The notes: generated by a model not told the origin, from the sequence alone. A DNA stretch of 64,000 nt from Scilla litardierei (GCA_030789695.1 CM061142.1:570267281-570331280); one strand, 5' to 3'; counted from the stretch's first letter, positions 19,805 to 31,952 are shown. Numbers and translations are program-made.

Positions 19805-21824
19805 ATGTCAGACCCCATACCAATCACCCGAAACCCTGACCACGGCAAGGATCCCGTGGATCAAGAACCACACTCTCAACCAATGACTCCCGCGACTGAC
19901 CCCCCTCCTGGGATAGATGTCGAGACAGACCAGGCCTCGGCCCGTGCGCTGCAACAGAGCTTCGAGGCCTTCACTAAGGTGATGGCAGGCTTCACAGCAA
20001 CAGGGATGGAAGCACCTCTCGGCCCCTCTGAGCCCCCAAACGTGAGACGGAATCTTCACCCTCAGTTCGAGGAGGAGGGGGAGACCAAGGGCTCGTCAAG
20101 GAGATTGCGGCCCAGTGGAAGCTCCTGGAGGAGGAGATGGGGGGTCGCGCGGCTGCGGAGGCACCGGGAGGAGGCAGCCACCGTGCAAAGGCAATTGGGT
20201 GGGGCGGCCGAGACCGCCCGGAAGGCCCACTTGGACGACGAGACCGCCCGACGTCAGCTCCGCTTCATTATTGCAGAACGCGAAAGGCTCTGGAGGGAGA
20301 ACGAAGAGAACTGGGGGATCCCAGAGGTGTCGGCGACGGGCCGGCGACACCGAGACAGGTGCGGCCCGCCGCTTGTCAAGTCTCCACCATGAGGGCAAAG
20401 TCCTCCTCGTCAATAACACTCCCCCGATTGTCCGGACGAAGAAGCCGTTCGACGGCAACTCCGCTTCCTCAACGCTGAATGCGAAGGGCTTCTAAGGGAG
20501 AATCAGGAGCAGAGAGAGGTCCCAGAGGAGACGGTCGGAGGGTGGTGGTACTGGGATGACCATAGCCCGCCGCCCATCGAATCCTTTGCCCGCGGAAGGA
20601 GTCTCCCCAGGCGACCATTTCGTTATTCCCCGGGGCGCGACGACCATCGGCAGCCAAGGCGCGACCGGAGCCAAACCCCAGAATGGCGAAGAGGGCACGC
20701 GCCCGAGCGCTTTGCCTACCCGGAGGAGGCCACACCATTGGCGTGGTGGATCACATCTGCCCCGAGACCCGTAAGGTTCAAGGCCCCCCACCTGGCCACC
20801 TACAACGGAAGAGGCGACCCCCTCTCGCACATGCAACAATACCGGGGGAAATGGAGGCGCAGGATGTGGATGAGGCGTTCCTATGCCAGCTTTTCTCGCA
20901 AAGTTCGAGGGACACCGCGTTGGACTGGTACTTCGGCTTACCCGCAAGATCCATTGGGAGCTTTGTCAAACTGTCCCACAAGTTCTGCCAGGAGTTCCGG
21001 GTTGGGGAACGAAGAAGAAGCCCGTGGACTACCTCGGCACGATAGTCCAAGGAGAAGGGGAGACAACATGGAAGTACCTACGCCGTTTCCAGGATGAGAG
21101 ACGGGTGGTGGTGACCTGCAGCGATGAGGTGCTCATGCTGACTTTCAAGACGATGCTGCGGACTCGGAGCCTCCACAAATCCCTGCTCCGAGATCCGCCG
21201 GTCGACTACGAGGCACTGGTCGCTATGGGAGAGATGCATGCATTGGCCGAGGAGACTCTCGGCACGAAGAAACTGTTCCCCCTGGCGAAGCCGCCCCAAG
21301 GCGAGCCTCGATCGCATCCATGGCCAAAGCAAGAGGACGGGCATCAGGGGCACGACCAGCTGGCCCAACCAAGGCGCGACCCGACGGGGCGCCGCCCGTA
21401 AGATCGCCCTGGCCCGACCGGAGAGTTCGCCCTGGCCCAAGAGCTCGCCCGGGTCGTCCCGAGGCCGGAGGGGCCCCCGCGAGCCCACTACATGCAGCTC
21501 AACGCCCCCATGCTAGAGGTATTGGCCGCGGCGACAAGGGCCGGACTGCCGTCGGAGCCGCCCCGGGAGATGAGGTCGGACCCAGCGAGGCGGGATCTCC
21601 GGAAGTACTGCTGGTATCACTGGGACCACGGTCATGACACCGAAAAATGCTACACCCTCAAAAGGGAGATCGAGCGGCTAATCCAGGCGGGCCACTTGGG
21701 AGGCTTCGTGGGAAACAGGCAGGCAGTCCAAGAAGAAAGGGCCCCACGAGAAGCACGGAGGCCAGAGCCACCGGCGGACCTTGGTCAGGAGGAGCCACGC
21801 CCCCTAGGGCGATCATGCGTATAG
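19805..21824 (+). pseudogene. Tat-3 gag (frameshifted)
   Basis: Starts MSDPIPITRNPDHG a few bases after the primer site. The first open block (to 20392) is a charged N-terminal region with a Gln/Arg/Glu-rich helix. The gag core is spread over different frames: FKAPHLATYNGRGDPLSHM, then DVDEAFLCQLFSQSSRDTAL with LDWYFGLPARSIGSFV, then VDYLGTIVQGEGETTWKYLR with RSLHKSLLRDPPVDYEAL. A zinc-knuckle-like KYCWYHWDHGHDTEKCYTLK lies at about 21605-21665. Each block is typical of Tat gag, so this is one gene broken by at least two frameshifts between 20,800 and 21,050 and more between 20,390 and 20,740. No functional capsid is expected. Confidence 0.8.
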
Positions 21825-22450
21825 ACATGATAAGCGGGGGGGCCGCCCCAGACGGGGCGTCACCCGCGATCACGGAGGTATGGGCCCAGCAAGTGATGGT
21901 GGCGGGCGCCAGCAGCAAGTCGAAGCGGAGAAGGGTAAGTCGACCCCCCATCACCATCACCGATGAAGATCTAGAGGGAGTCGAGTATCTGCATGATGAC
22001 ACCATCGTCATCGAAGCTCGGGTCGAAACGGTCATCATCAGCCGACTCCTGATCGACATCGGAAGCTCCTGCGACATCCTGTTTTTATCAATGGTCGAGA
22101 GGATGGGGTGGAAGCGGGCAGACCTAAGGCCTTGTGCGGGGCCCGTCGTCGATTTCACCGGCCACGTGATCCCCATTGTAGGGGTGATCACCCTGCCGAT
22201 GACTCTGGGGGAGGAACCGAGGGTCGTCACCCGGGGGACGCAGTTCGTTGTCGTCGACATCGCGTCGGCATACAACGGGATCATTGGACGTCCATACATG
22301 ACGGCCATAGAGGTGCTCCCCAGCCTGCTACACCAGATGGTGAAATTCCAGACTCCGCGAGGGGTGGGACTAGTACGGGGAAACCAGGAGCTGTCCAGAA
22401 GATGCAACGAAGGGTCGACCAAGCACAAGAGCCCGAAGCAGGCCTTGTAA
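21815..22450 (+). pseudogene. Tat-3 aspartic protease region
   Basis: Retropepsin-like domain that would mature the polyprotein. The active-site region reads LLIDIGSSCDILF (about 22040-22085): the Asp-x-Gly-Ser-Ser core is kept but the middle residue is Ile, where Asn or Thr is usual. Downstream TLPMTLGEEP and YNGIIGRPYM motifs match the family. The frame ends in TAA at 22448-22450, before RT, where Tat elements usually read through into RT. This is the same element as the frameshifted gag. Confidence 0.75.
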
Positions 22451-22492
22451 GTCAACATTCCCGACGAATGGGAGGACTTCTACGACCAACGG

Positions 22493-23862
22493 ATGACCCC
22501 TACCGAGGAGGTCGAAGAGGTGCCCGTGGCCGTGGAGGAGGGCAAAACTGTCTCCATCGGGACGAAACTCCCGGCCTCTCTAAGGGCGGCCCTCGTTAGC
22601 TTGCTCCGGAAAAACGTGGACATATTCGCCTGGTCACCCGCAGACATGCCCGGGGTCGACCCAACGGTGATCTCCCACAAACTGAATGCGGACCCAGGAG
22701 CTCGACCGGTCCGACATAAGAAGAGGAGTGCCAGGGGCGAAAAGAAGAGGGCGGCCGAGGAGGAGGTGGAACGGCTTCTTGAGACCAAGTTTATCAGACC
22801 GGTGGACTACCCGGTCTTGCTCGCCAACGTCGTCTTGGTGAAGAAGGCCAGCGGAAAATGACGCATGTGCGTCGACTTCATCGACCTTAACAAGGTGTGT
22901 CCGAAGGACAGCTTCCCCCTCCACCGGATCGACCACTTGGTAGACTAGGCGTCCGACTACGAGTTGTTGAGCTTTATGGACGCCTTCTCAGGCTACAACC
23001 AGATCCCGATGGAGGAGGAGGACGAAGAGAAAACATCATTCGTCACCGATAGGGGCACCTTCTGTTACACAAAGATGCGCTTCGGATTGAAGAACGCCGG
23101 GGCAACCTATCAGCGGATGGTGGACTGGATATTCAGCCCGCAGGTCGGGCGAAACTTGGAGGTCTACATCGATGAGATGCTGGTAAAGAATAGGAGAGCC
23201 CCAGACCACCTTGCCGACTTACAGTAGACATTTCGAAGGGTTCGCCAATACGGCTTAAGGCTGAACCTGGCGAAGTGCGTCTTCGGCGTGCAGTCAGGGA
23301 AATTCCTAGGCTTCATGATAACGAAGTGAGGGATTGAGGTGAACCCCGATAAGGTGATGGCCCTCGTCAATATGGTAGAACCGCAGACGATCCGGGACTT
23401 GCAATGCCTAAATGGCCAGATAGCCGCTCTGGGGCGGTTCATGTCGAAATCCGCGGAGAGATCACTCCCATTCTTCAGGGTCTTGCGCATTGCCTTCGGC
23501 GAAGCAAAGGACAAAAGGAAGGTGATCCCATGGGACGACGACTGCGTTCGAGCATTCACTGAGCTGAGGGCCTACCTGCAGAGCCTGTCGCTCCTCGCCA
23601 GACCGGAAGAAGGAGAACCGCTAGGGTTGTACTTGGCGACCAATGAAGAGGCCATCAGCTCCGTCCTAATCAAAGAGGAGGGGGCGTGCAGCGCCCTGTA
23701 TATTACGCCAGCTAGATCCTCCGGGAGGCGGAGATTCGCTACAGTCCCATCGAGAGGGCCACCTACTGCCTGGTCACAACGGCAAGAAAGCTCCGACCAT
23801 ACTTCCAGGCCCATCCCATCACAGTCCACACCGACCTGCCCCTCGAGAAGAACCTGAAGAGG
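22493..23862 (+). pseudogene. Tat-3 reverse transcriptase and RT-linked RNase H (four nonsense codons, one frameshift)
   Basis: RT blocks in order: NVVLVKKASGK, CVDFIDLNKVCPKDSFPL, LLSFMDAFSGYNQI, FCYTKMRFGLKNAGATYQRM, then YIDEML, where the usual second catalytic Asp of the Tyr-x-Asp-Asp box has become Glu. Then [11 protein letters not shown] and the RNase H start (SLSLLARPEEGEPLGLYLA). One reading frame carries stops at 22859 (TGA, in place of Trp), 22946 (TAG), 23225 (TAG) and 23327 (TGA). A frameshift near 23690-23710 moves the RNase H into the frame used downstream. Both the stops and the active-site change rule out activity. Confidence 0.9.
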
Positions 23863-25815
23863 TTGGAGCGGTCAGAAAGGATGCTCAACTGGAGCGTCGA
23901 GCTCAGCGAGTTTGACATAACATACAAGGCCCAGACGGCGATCAAGGGCCAGGCGTTGGCGGACTTTGTGGTGGAATGCACCATCGAGGACACCCCAGGG
24001 AACCAACCTGACGCACCATCGGCGACCGCATCCCCACAAGTGATGGGGGTGGCAGAACCTTCAGAGTCCCCCCAGGGAGACATGGACGAATTATGGACCA
24101 TCCACGTCGATGGCTCAGCGACGGGGTCCGGGACGGGGGCATGTATCGTCATTCAAACCCTCGACAGATGCTCGTTGGAATACGCCTTGAACTTCAACTT
24201 CCCGGCGACCAACAATGTCACGGAGTATGAGGCCGCGATCAACGGGCTGAAGCTCAGTAGGGCGGTGGGGGTGACGAATGTGTTGCTCCTCAGCGACTCG
24301 CGGCTCGTCATCCAACAGATCCAAGGGAGCTTCGAGTCCCGAGAAGAAACGATGAAGCGCTACCTTAAGCGCATCCAAGCTGAGCTCCGAAAGTTCAAGA
24401 GAGCAGAGGTCCGGTACTTGCCCCATTCCAGCAACCTCCGGGCGGACGCCCTGTCCAAGCTGGCCTCTTCCTCTGCGGCCGAGATCGGGAAGGCCATCTA
24501 CGTCGAAAGCCTACTGACACCCACTATTGACGAGGAAGAACTAATGTGTGTCAGCTCGATGACGACATGGATGACCCCCATTGTGAAGTACCTGGAGACA
24601 GGGGCCCTACCCGAGGAACGGATACTGGCTAAGAATGTAGAGAGGTGGGCCCTATCATTCGTACTCCTCGACGGAGTACTTTACCGCCGGCACCGCGCCA
24701 ACTTCGACGTCCTGCCGTACCTGAAGTGCCTGGGGCCAGAGCAGGCTAAGCAAGTCGTCCGCGAAGTGCACGAAGGCTTCTATGGGAACCACCACGGCGG
24801 TCACACCATCGCCCACAAAATAATGCGCCGGGGGTATTATTGGCCGACAATGATCCAGGACGCGGCTCAGTATGTCAAAAGATGCGAGGCGTACCAGAAA
24901 TTCGGCCGACATACGACAGCGCCTCTGGCCAACTTGGTGCCCATCGTGAGCCCGATCCCGTTCGCCAAGTGGGGGCTCGACATCCTTGGGCCTTTCCCAA
25001 AGGCCTCTGGTGGAAGGAAATACCTAGTCGTTGCCGTGGACTATTTCACAACGTGGGTGGAGGCCGAGCCGTTGGCACGCATCACGTGGACGGACATGAA
25101 GGGTTTTATCTGGCAGTCCATTATATGTCGCTTCGGGATACCCCGCTCTATAGTCACGGATAACAGGAGACAGTTCGATTTCTAAGGCTTCCGCGACTTC
25201 TGTTCGGGTTGGGGGATCAAGCTCCATTTTGTGTCGGTTGCCCACCCGCCGTGCAATGGAATGGCGGAGGCCACGAAAAAATGCATCTTGAGTCCTATGA
25301 AGAAGAAGGTAGACACCGCTCTCGGGGCATGGGTCGAGGAACTACCGGGAATCCTCTGGTCCTACCGTACCACCCACAAGGCCTCGACTGGAGAGAGCAC
25401 ATTCATGCTAGCATACGGATCGGAAGCGGTCGTCCCTGTGGAAATCGGAGAAGAGACACTCTGGCTAAAACTCTTCGATGAGGATATCAATGGGGAGGGG
25501 CTCGGCCTCAGTCTCGAACTAGTGGACGAGGTAAGGGACCGAGCCCTGACGAGCCTCGTCCGGCACAACCAAAGGATGGCCCGACACTACGACTCCAGGG
25601 TGAAGAAGCGGACCTTCAGAATCGATGACCTGATCCTCAGAGACGCCACCTTCTGACCCGAGACCCCCCGCCGAGGGAAGTTGGCCGCCAAATGGGAAGG
25701 GCCCTACAAGGTCATCGACATCATCGGACCGGCCACGTACATCCTGGCGACCCCGGACAGAAGCGAGCTAGCCCACCCCTGGAATGCGGAGCACCTGTTA
25801 AAGTTTTACCAATAA
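23863..25815 (+). pseudogene. Tat-3 archaeal-type RNase H and integrase (two nonsense codons)
   Basis: Continues pol: an end-of-RNase-H segment (ALADFVVECT), a linker, a second RNase H (WTIHVDGSATGSGTGACIV; NNVTEYEAAINGLKL; ADALSKLASSS) and the integrase. The HHCC finger reads GNHHGGH ... CEAY, so the last Cys is lost. The core has GLDILGPFPK, IVTDNRRQFD (the Gly after TDN is replaced) and the Glu in GMAEATKK. Stops interrupt a single frame at 25183 (TAA) and 25654 (TGA) before the natural end (KFYQ then TAA). The parallel gene in Tat-1 keeps both finger Cys residues and has no internal stop. Confidence 0.9.
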
Positions 25816-25900
25816 TTGTGAGTCTTTTTAATGAAAGATCTTTATTTACGCACTTTTCCAAATTTTGTTGTCTCCACGTGAGTGTTTCAGTCTGAATGCT

Positions 25901-27135
25901 CCAGATCTCTGGGGCAGGGCCAACCCTCACCACCCAAATCAAAGAAGGGCACGGGCCGAGCTACGCTCGCTCTCCCCCTCCAGACCTCTGGGGCAGGGCC
26001 AACCCTCGCCACCCAAACCAGAGAAGGGCACGGGCCGACCTACGCGCTCGCTCCCCCCTCCAGACCTCTGGGGCAGGGCCAACCCTCTCCACCCAAAGCA
26101 TAGAAGGGCACGGGCCGAGCTACGTGCTCGCTCCCCCCTCCAGACCTCTGGGGCAGGGCCAACCCTTGCCACCCAAACCAGAGAAGGGCACGGGCCGAGC
26201 TACGCGCTCGCTCCCCCGTCCAGACCTCTGGGGCAGGGCCAACCCTCGCCACCCAAACCAGAGAAGGGCACGGGCCGAGCTACGTGCTCGCTCCCCCCTC
26301 CAGACCTCTGGGGCAGGGCCGACCCTCGCCACCCAAACCAGCGAAGGGCACGGGCCGAGCTACGTGCTCGCTCCCCCCTCCAGACCTCTGGGGCAGGGCC
26401 GACCCTCGCCACCCAAACCAGAGAAGGGCACGGGCCGAGCTATGCGCTCGCTCCCCCCTCCAGACCTCTGGGGCAGGGCCAACCCTCGCCACCCAAACCA
26501 GAGAAGGGCACGGGCCGAGCTACGCGCTCGCTCCCCCCCTCCAGACCTCTGGGGCAGGGCCAACCCTCGCCACCCAAACCAGAGAAGGGCACGGGCCGAG
26601 CTACGCGCTTGCTCCCCCCTCCAGACCTCTGGGGCAGGGCCAACCCTCGCCACCCAAACCAGAGAAGGGCACGGACCGAGCTATGCGCTCGCTCCCCCTC
26701 CGAACCTCTGGGGCAGGGCCAACCCTCGCCACCCAAACCAGAGAAGGGCATGGGCCGAGCTACTTGCTCACTCCTCCCCTCTAGACCTCTGGGGCAGGGC
26801 CAACCCTCCCCATCCATACCAGAGAAGGGCACGGGCCGAGCTACGCGCTCGCTCCCCCCTCCAGACCTCTGGGGTAGGGCCAACCCTCGCCACCCAAATC
26901 AGAGAAGGGCACGGGCCGAGCTACATGCTCCCTCCCCCCTCTAAACCTCTGGGGCAGGGCCAACCCTCGCCACCCAAATCAGAGAAGGGCACGGGCCGAG
27001 CTACGTGCTCGCCCCCCCCCCCCCCCACAAGAGCTCTGGGACAGGGCCAACTCTCGCCACTCAAACCAGAGAAGGGGCACGGGCCGAGCTAAGCGCTCCC
27101 CCCCCCCCCCCGCACGACCTCTGGGGCAGGGCCAA
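25901..27135. repeat. Tandem array of 16 ~80-bp units in the Tat-3 3' UTR
   Basis: Units start with CCAGACCTCTGGGGCAGGGC and include CACCCAAACCAGAGAAGGGC and CGGGCCGAGCTACG. Starts are at 25901, 25980, 26060, 26140 and so on to about 27111, spacing 79-82 bp. Inner units are nearly identical, edge units diverge, and the last two carry C-runs. Long open frames on both strands are by-products of the unit (80 is not a multiple of three). Tandem repeats between pol and the 3' LTR are known for Tat/Ogre elements and can seed satellites. Confidence 0.97.
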
Positions 27136-27978
27136 ACCCCCAAGGGTTTGACGGACTCCGACCAGCCGAGCCAAAGGTGGGGCGCAGAATGAAATATCCG
27201 CCCGCTCACCACCTCACCCCCACGCGGACCCACGTTCCCCGAAATCTCGAGCCTAGGAGAGAGGACAAGGGCACGAAAACCGAGGCAGACCGGACGCAGC
27301 TCGAGGACCGCCAAACAACGCCTGCTGGGTAAACGTCAGGTCCCGATAAAGTAGATCCCCGATGCGACCCATCAAAGTAGAAGGACGCTCGGGAAATGCG
27401 CCATTAATGACGACACGCCCCCCGAGAGGCAAGGGCTGACGAATCGCACCAGGCGCCACCTGGCAAAAAGTGGTTTCCAAGGGGCATAATTCTGAGGAGC
27501 CCATTAATAGCGCTAGCTCATCGCATTAACTAGGGGAGAAACTGTCAGCAAAACTCCCTATAAATACCCCACCACCCTCCCAAGGAAGAGAAAAACGGAA
27601 GTAGAAATATATGAGCATGAATCTCAATCCCCTACACCGAATATGAAAAGGCCCGGGACGCCCCATCCAACCATGGAGGAGGCCGATATCCACCGACGAA
27701 TCACACTTCCCCAACCGGCACTCGCTTCCATACGACGATCACTGATAGGCTACTCCCCCCAGGGAACAACCCGACCACCAGCCTCCAGCTTCCTTTAGAC
27801 AGCTTGCGGCAGGGAAGTCAGAGCACCTGTGGCAGACCCCGCCCCCTTTTTCGGCATCGAGAGAAGGAGGGGGGCCCGGCCGGACCTCCCCGTGAGGTAC
27901 TCCGGCCTCAACACCGGGCATACAAGCCTCCGCCCGGGCAGAACGGCCTCAGCAGACCCATCTCCCAACGGCCCGCCA

Positions 27979-28069
27979 CGCCGATAGGGTATTTCCCTTA
28001 CAAGAGGATCACCAATAGGGTATTCCCCTTACACACGGATCGCCAATAGGGTATTCCTCCTACACGCGG
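27979..28069. repeat. Three ~30-bp tandem repeats
   Basis: The motif CCAATAGGGTATTCCCCTTACACACGGATCG, or a variant of it, occurs three times in a row. GGGTATTCCCC-like cores are at 27987, 28017 and 28047. Confidence 0.8.
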
Positions 28070-28272
28070 GGAGCCACGCCTGCCGATCTTCCACCTGCCC
28101 TGAACAGGATGAAGCAGCCGGTTCGAAAGGCCTGCGGAGGGACACCATCCCCCAATCGGCATCCGCGCCACCCCGATCCCCACCGGGTGCAAGGGGGGAA
28201 GCCCCCGCCGGGGTTCCTAACGACCCACCTGCTCGCCCTCGACCTTCCCCGAAAGGCCACCCCTTGGGAGAG

Positions 28273-28318
<46 letters not shown>
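28273..28318. repeat. 46-base poly-C tract
   Basis: An uninterrupted run of C. Runs this long are slippage-prone, so its length in the assembly may not be exact. Other C-runs in the window: 40907-40918, 54549-54582 and 54647-54666. Confidence 0.9.
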
Positions 28319-28320
<2 letters not shown>

Positions 28321-29900
28321 GAGGGCGACGCATCCGCCTCCACCTCGTCCGCCGCCTCCTCCGGGGTTTCCCTTCGATGTACGGGTTCCCCGAAGTGACC
28401 TTGCAACCCTTCAGCATGATGGAGGCGAGGCGGGATATGACAAAGCAATGGAGGGGACGGAGGCCCGCCCGGCGAACAGGGGATCGATCACCCCGACGCG
28501 GCCCACAGCAAGGCTGCATCCTCGATGAATCCAAACGGCGAGTCATGACGTGTCAGCTCGCCCATGGACGATCAAGACCAGTATCCCACTCCCAACACTA
28601 TGAGGACAGAAGGAATGCAGCGATCAGCAAAAAAGAAGGAGAGCCGCCCTGCAAACAGCAGCCCTCTCATCCTGATGTAACGGGCAGCGGATTGGGTCCC
28701 ACCTGCTGATTATTGTAAACATTACCTAGAACTCTTATAATAGCTAATGAAAAAGACTGCCCTTTGCGGACTCCTAATCATAGCCCAAGCACGGCCTGAC
28801 TAGACACTTTATAACGAAAACCAGGGCTGACCCGAAAAACCTATGTCCCCCTTGGCCCGACCCGGCCGCCATAGGCAAATGAAGATCCGAGAGCGACAGC
28901 GCCCCTCCGCAAACTGTCGGGTCACTTCGCCTCGCCCCGGACCCACGGATCCCCACTTCACCCCGACCTCACCAGCGCACTGCGATTCAACATCCCTCTC
29001 CCCTTTACCTAGCGCTCGAGGGCAGACGTATGTTGGGGGCAATTATCCTCTCAGCAAACAGCCTACTCACATCCAGTGGGCGTTAGAAGGAGCCTGCCAG
29101 ATAAACACAACCAGACATCGGGCTCGGTCCTCATCTCCCTCGCTAACTGGTGAGCTCCTACCCCACCCCCTAGCCTGTCGAAGCAGCAGAACGGCACGCT
29201 CGTCGTAAGAACGATGAATGGCGGCCTCGGTCAAGTCGCGCTCGGCCTCCCGCCTCCCCTCCGGCTGCTGCCTCAGAATCCCCTTATCCCTTTCCTTTTT
29301 TACTCTACACCGACGCCCCCCTTTAGGTCGGCTATCCACCCCTTCTGCAACTCGACCGCCCTCACCCTGTTAGCTACCTCCCTGGCATGCCTCGATACTA
29401 CATTGTCCCCCTCTCGCTTTACCCCTGGAGTTAGCATTCGATCGTAGCCTTCGACAAGTCAAATTACGCGGCCTGTCCTTTCTCAACCTCACAGACCACT
29501 GCAACCCTTCCCACCGTCGCTCCCGTTTCCCTCAGCCTCCCCTGACCTCGAGGAGGCTGGCCCTCGCTTCATCGAGAGCCGATGGCCACCGGGGTGCGGC
29601 GCTGCAGGGCTACCATAGCCATGATCTTTCACAAAAGACCCCTGTCAGCCAGACATGGATAAGGAAAGGGAGGGGACGAGTCAGGGAAGTCAACCTACTT
29701 GCACGACATGACACACAGCGGAGCCATATAATCGTTCCGCCCCCACACGGATCAAGGATCCACGATCCCGATGCAGCGGACAACGCTCCGTGAGACGCGC
29801 CGTCGCCTCCGAACACGAACCGAAATCTGAACCACCGCCTCAAAGAGGGGAGGCGTTATGTCATCCGAGCCGAATCGGCTCCCTCCTCGAGCTCGAATGC

Positions 29901-29911
29901 CGGGGGGCAAT
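29901..29911 (+). promoter_or_regulatory. Polypurine tract, Tat-3
   Basis: CGGGGGGCAAT immediately before the LTR start TGTTACGACC. Confidence 0.8.
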
Positions 29912-30731
29912 TGTTACGACCTGAAGATCGTGATAGTCCGACCTTCCGCCATGAACCACACCCCTCCCAAACGGATGGCCCACCCAATGACGGGGCGTCT
30001 CACACCCGAGCTTTAGAGGCTTGCAGGGCGCCAATCGGCTCGAAATCCCCAGACTGCAGGGGGATGGGCGTACCTCGCCTTGCCCCCCTAACAGAGGCGC
30101 TCGACCGCTCTCGCTCGATCCGTCGGGAACGGTGCGCTCGGGGCACGCCCGGACGGCGCAGCCTCGGATGTTTACGAAGGCGCACCCATCTCCAGCCCCC
30201 CCGGTGATCCAGGATCCTTGTCCGAGAGGGCGCGGCCGGGTCGCACGTCCGCTGCCCAGGTCGGCCCAGAGGATCGTCAGAGGGTCCTGCCTCTGGGAGG
30301 CGCTCCTTCAGATCCTTGGCTCATTGGACACGACAACCAACCTAGTATAAGGACGCGACAGACACTTACGCCGCCCGACCATCTGACAAAGCACCCCCTG
30401 GTTGCTGCGCCCCTGACACTTAATGCTTTCGACCCTGACACCCTGACAAAAGCACCCCTGGCCGTTGCGCCGTCTGACAAAAGCGTGGCTGACACTCCTG
30501 TTCCCGACATCCTCGTCCGAAGCTTCCGCTGACAGCAGGGCCAGCTCAGCACATCGAGTCAGCATGCCGGTCAGCCCCACCGAACTGCCTCCCATCAGGT
30601 ATAAATACCCCCTCACTTCTTACGGTGAAGAGGTTGGCAAATTTACTATCAATCTCATTATTCACACATGAGAGCAGAAGTCGTCCATATCTTTGCTCTC
30701 CCACTCATAGCTCGTCACGTACAGTCGACTC
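29912..30731 (+). mobile_element. 3' LTR of Tat-3, first part
   Basis: Colinear with 18636 onward of the 5' LTR. It is interrupted after ...GTCGACTC by Copia-3, and resumes at 38219. Confidence 0.95.
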
Positions 30732-31952
30732 TGAAGGGTTTTCTGGGACCCTTAGGGCACAAAAACTCTATGCCCGTCCTAGGTCGGACAGAACATAGAC
30801 AGAAAAACAGTGAAAAAATAAACATGTTAATCTAATTAACATTTAACCCTAAGGTCCGAGACCTTAATCCAAGATCTATGCCGACTTAGGATGGGTCTCA
30901 CCATCCCAAGAAGGATCTAGCCTACTGCGATTAAATTAAACTAATGCTAATAAACACATACCCGGAATCTCAACCCTGGGGAAGGCGAAATGTTCCGCAC
31001 CGTCTTCCGAGCCGCTCCCGTCCCACGCCGAGCCGCTCCTCGAACCGCTCCCCAAACCGCTCCTCGAACCGTTCTGCATCCCGAGGCGATCAATCTCGTG
31101 TCACCGAGCCAACCACGCGCTGAAGAAAGTTTCACGCGAGTGAAACCTCTGCCTAGATTTCGGATCTGAATCCGAACTCCTTTGCGGCTTTGCTAGAGCC
31201 CTCAGGAGCAAGGCAGAAATTTATAGGGAGAGGAGAAATATTAATTTAGCTTAGATCTGAGCGTGCTCCAACATTTACGAGAGCCGCTCCGATCTAGAGC
31301 TTGGGACGAGTTATGAGGAAGGGGGAGGGCCTCTATTTATAGAGGCGGCTGACTCTCCCCTTTTCTCCATAACCGAGGTGGGACTATTAATTTTGGATTA
31401 ATTAAATCAAGTTAGTTTGCCTTTCACAAAGGGCAAACTTCCTCAAATTTTAACTCCCTCACCGTTGAGCTTCAATGTTGGTACAACCTACCAAATCGAA
31501 GAGGGTTCAACGGTGAACGCGTAGGAAAAAACGGCTCGTCAATCCGAGTCTGTTTGACCCTTCAAACAATTGTCGAAAGTTAGCCAAAAGTCATGCATCT
31601 CTTAGAAACGTAGCCGTCAAGAAAATCCCAGGTTTCAAAAAAACCTAACCAGAAAATTCGGGCTTGGTGAGCCTCCATTTTCGCTGGTTTCAGCCCAACA
31701 GTTTGGGCTGACTTGTTTTGGCTATAACTTGTGCATTTGGACTCCGTTTTTGACGCGGTTTGAACCTACGTTTAGAGCGGGATGATCCCGTCATCTAGGT
31801 AACCTTTTCAACGTATTTATTTAATTAAATATAGTCTTAAACAATTTAAGACACATTTAATCTCTTTTGCATCATATGCAAAATAGTCCCTATCTAGGCT
31901 TAAATTATCATTTGCATCAAATACAAATGATCCGAGGGCATATTCCTCTACA
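30732..31952 (-). mobile_element. 3' LTR of Copia-3 (left copy)
   Basis: On the minus strand starts TGTAGAGGAATATGCCC and ends ACCCTTCA. It contains several inverted repeats, including AGTTTGCC/GGCAAACT (about 31419-31440) and a TATA palindrome. A run of CCGCTCC repeats lies at 31010-31070. Confidence 0.93.
31334..31341 (-). promoter_or_regulatory. TATA box inside an 8-bp-arm palindrome, Copia-3 LTR
   Basis: TATAAATA on the minus strand lies within GCCTCTATTTATAGAGGC (31329-31346), arms of 8 bp with a 2-nt centre. Duplicate in the right LTR at 37595-37612. The related solo LTR keeps a shorter, differently spelled version (GCCC...GGGC around the same TATA, near 51495-51511). Confidence 0.65.

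Larger units (their letters stand above)
27136..29900. other. Tat-3 3' spacer without recognisable gene
   Basis: GC-rich sequence between the tandem array and the polypurine tract. No antisense ORF like that of Tat-1 is recognisable. It holds a TATA-like CCCTATAAATACCCC at about 27554-27568, a triple repeat (27979-28069) and a poly-C run (28273-28318). Open frames across the C-run are homopolymer artefacts. Confidence 0.6.

Noticed and set aside
25865..27314. Long Pro/Gly/Arg-rich open frames on both strands over the 80-bp array
   Set aside because: They arise from a stop-poor tandem repeat. All frames show the same repeated peptide and none has a homologous domain.
27540..27600. Promoter of an independent gene at the TATA-like box near 27557
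   Set aside because: No downstream open frame with recognisable content; likely a relic of element sequence.
28109..28546. Proline-rich or glycine-rich proteins across 28273-28318
   Set aside because: Pure products of a poly-C run of uncertain length.
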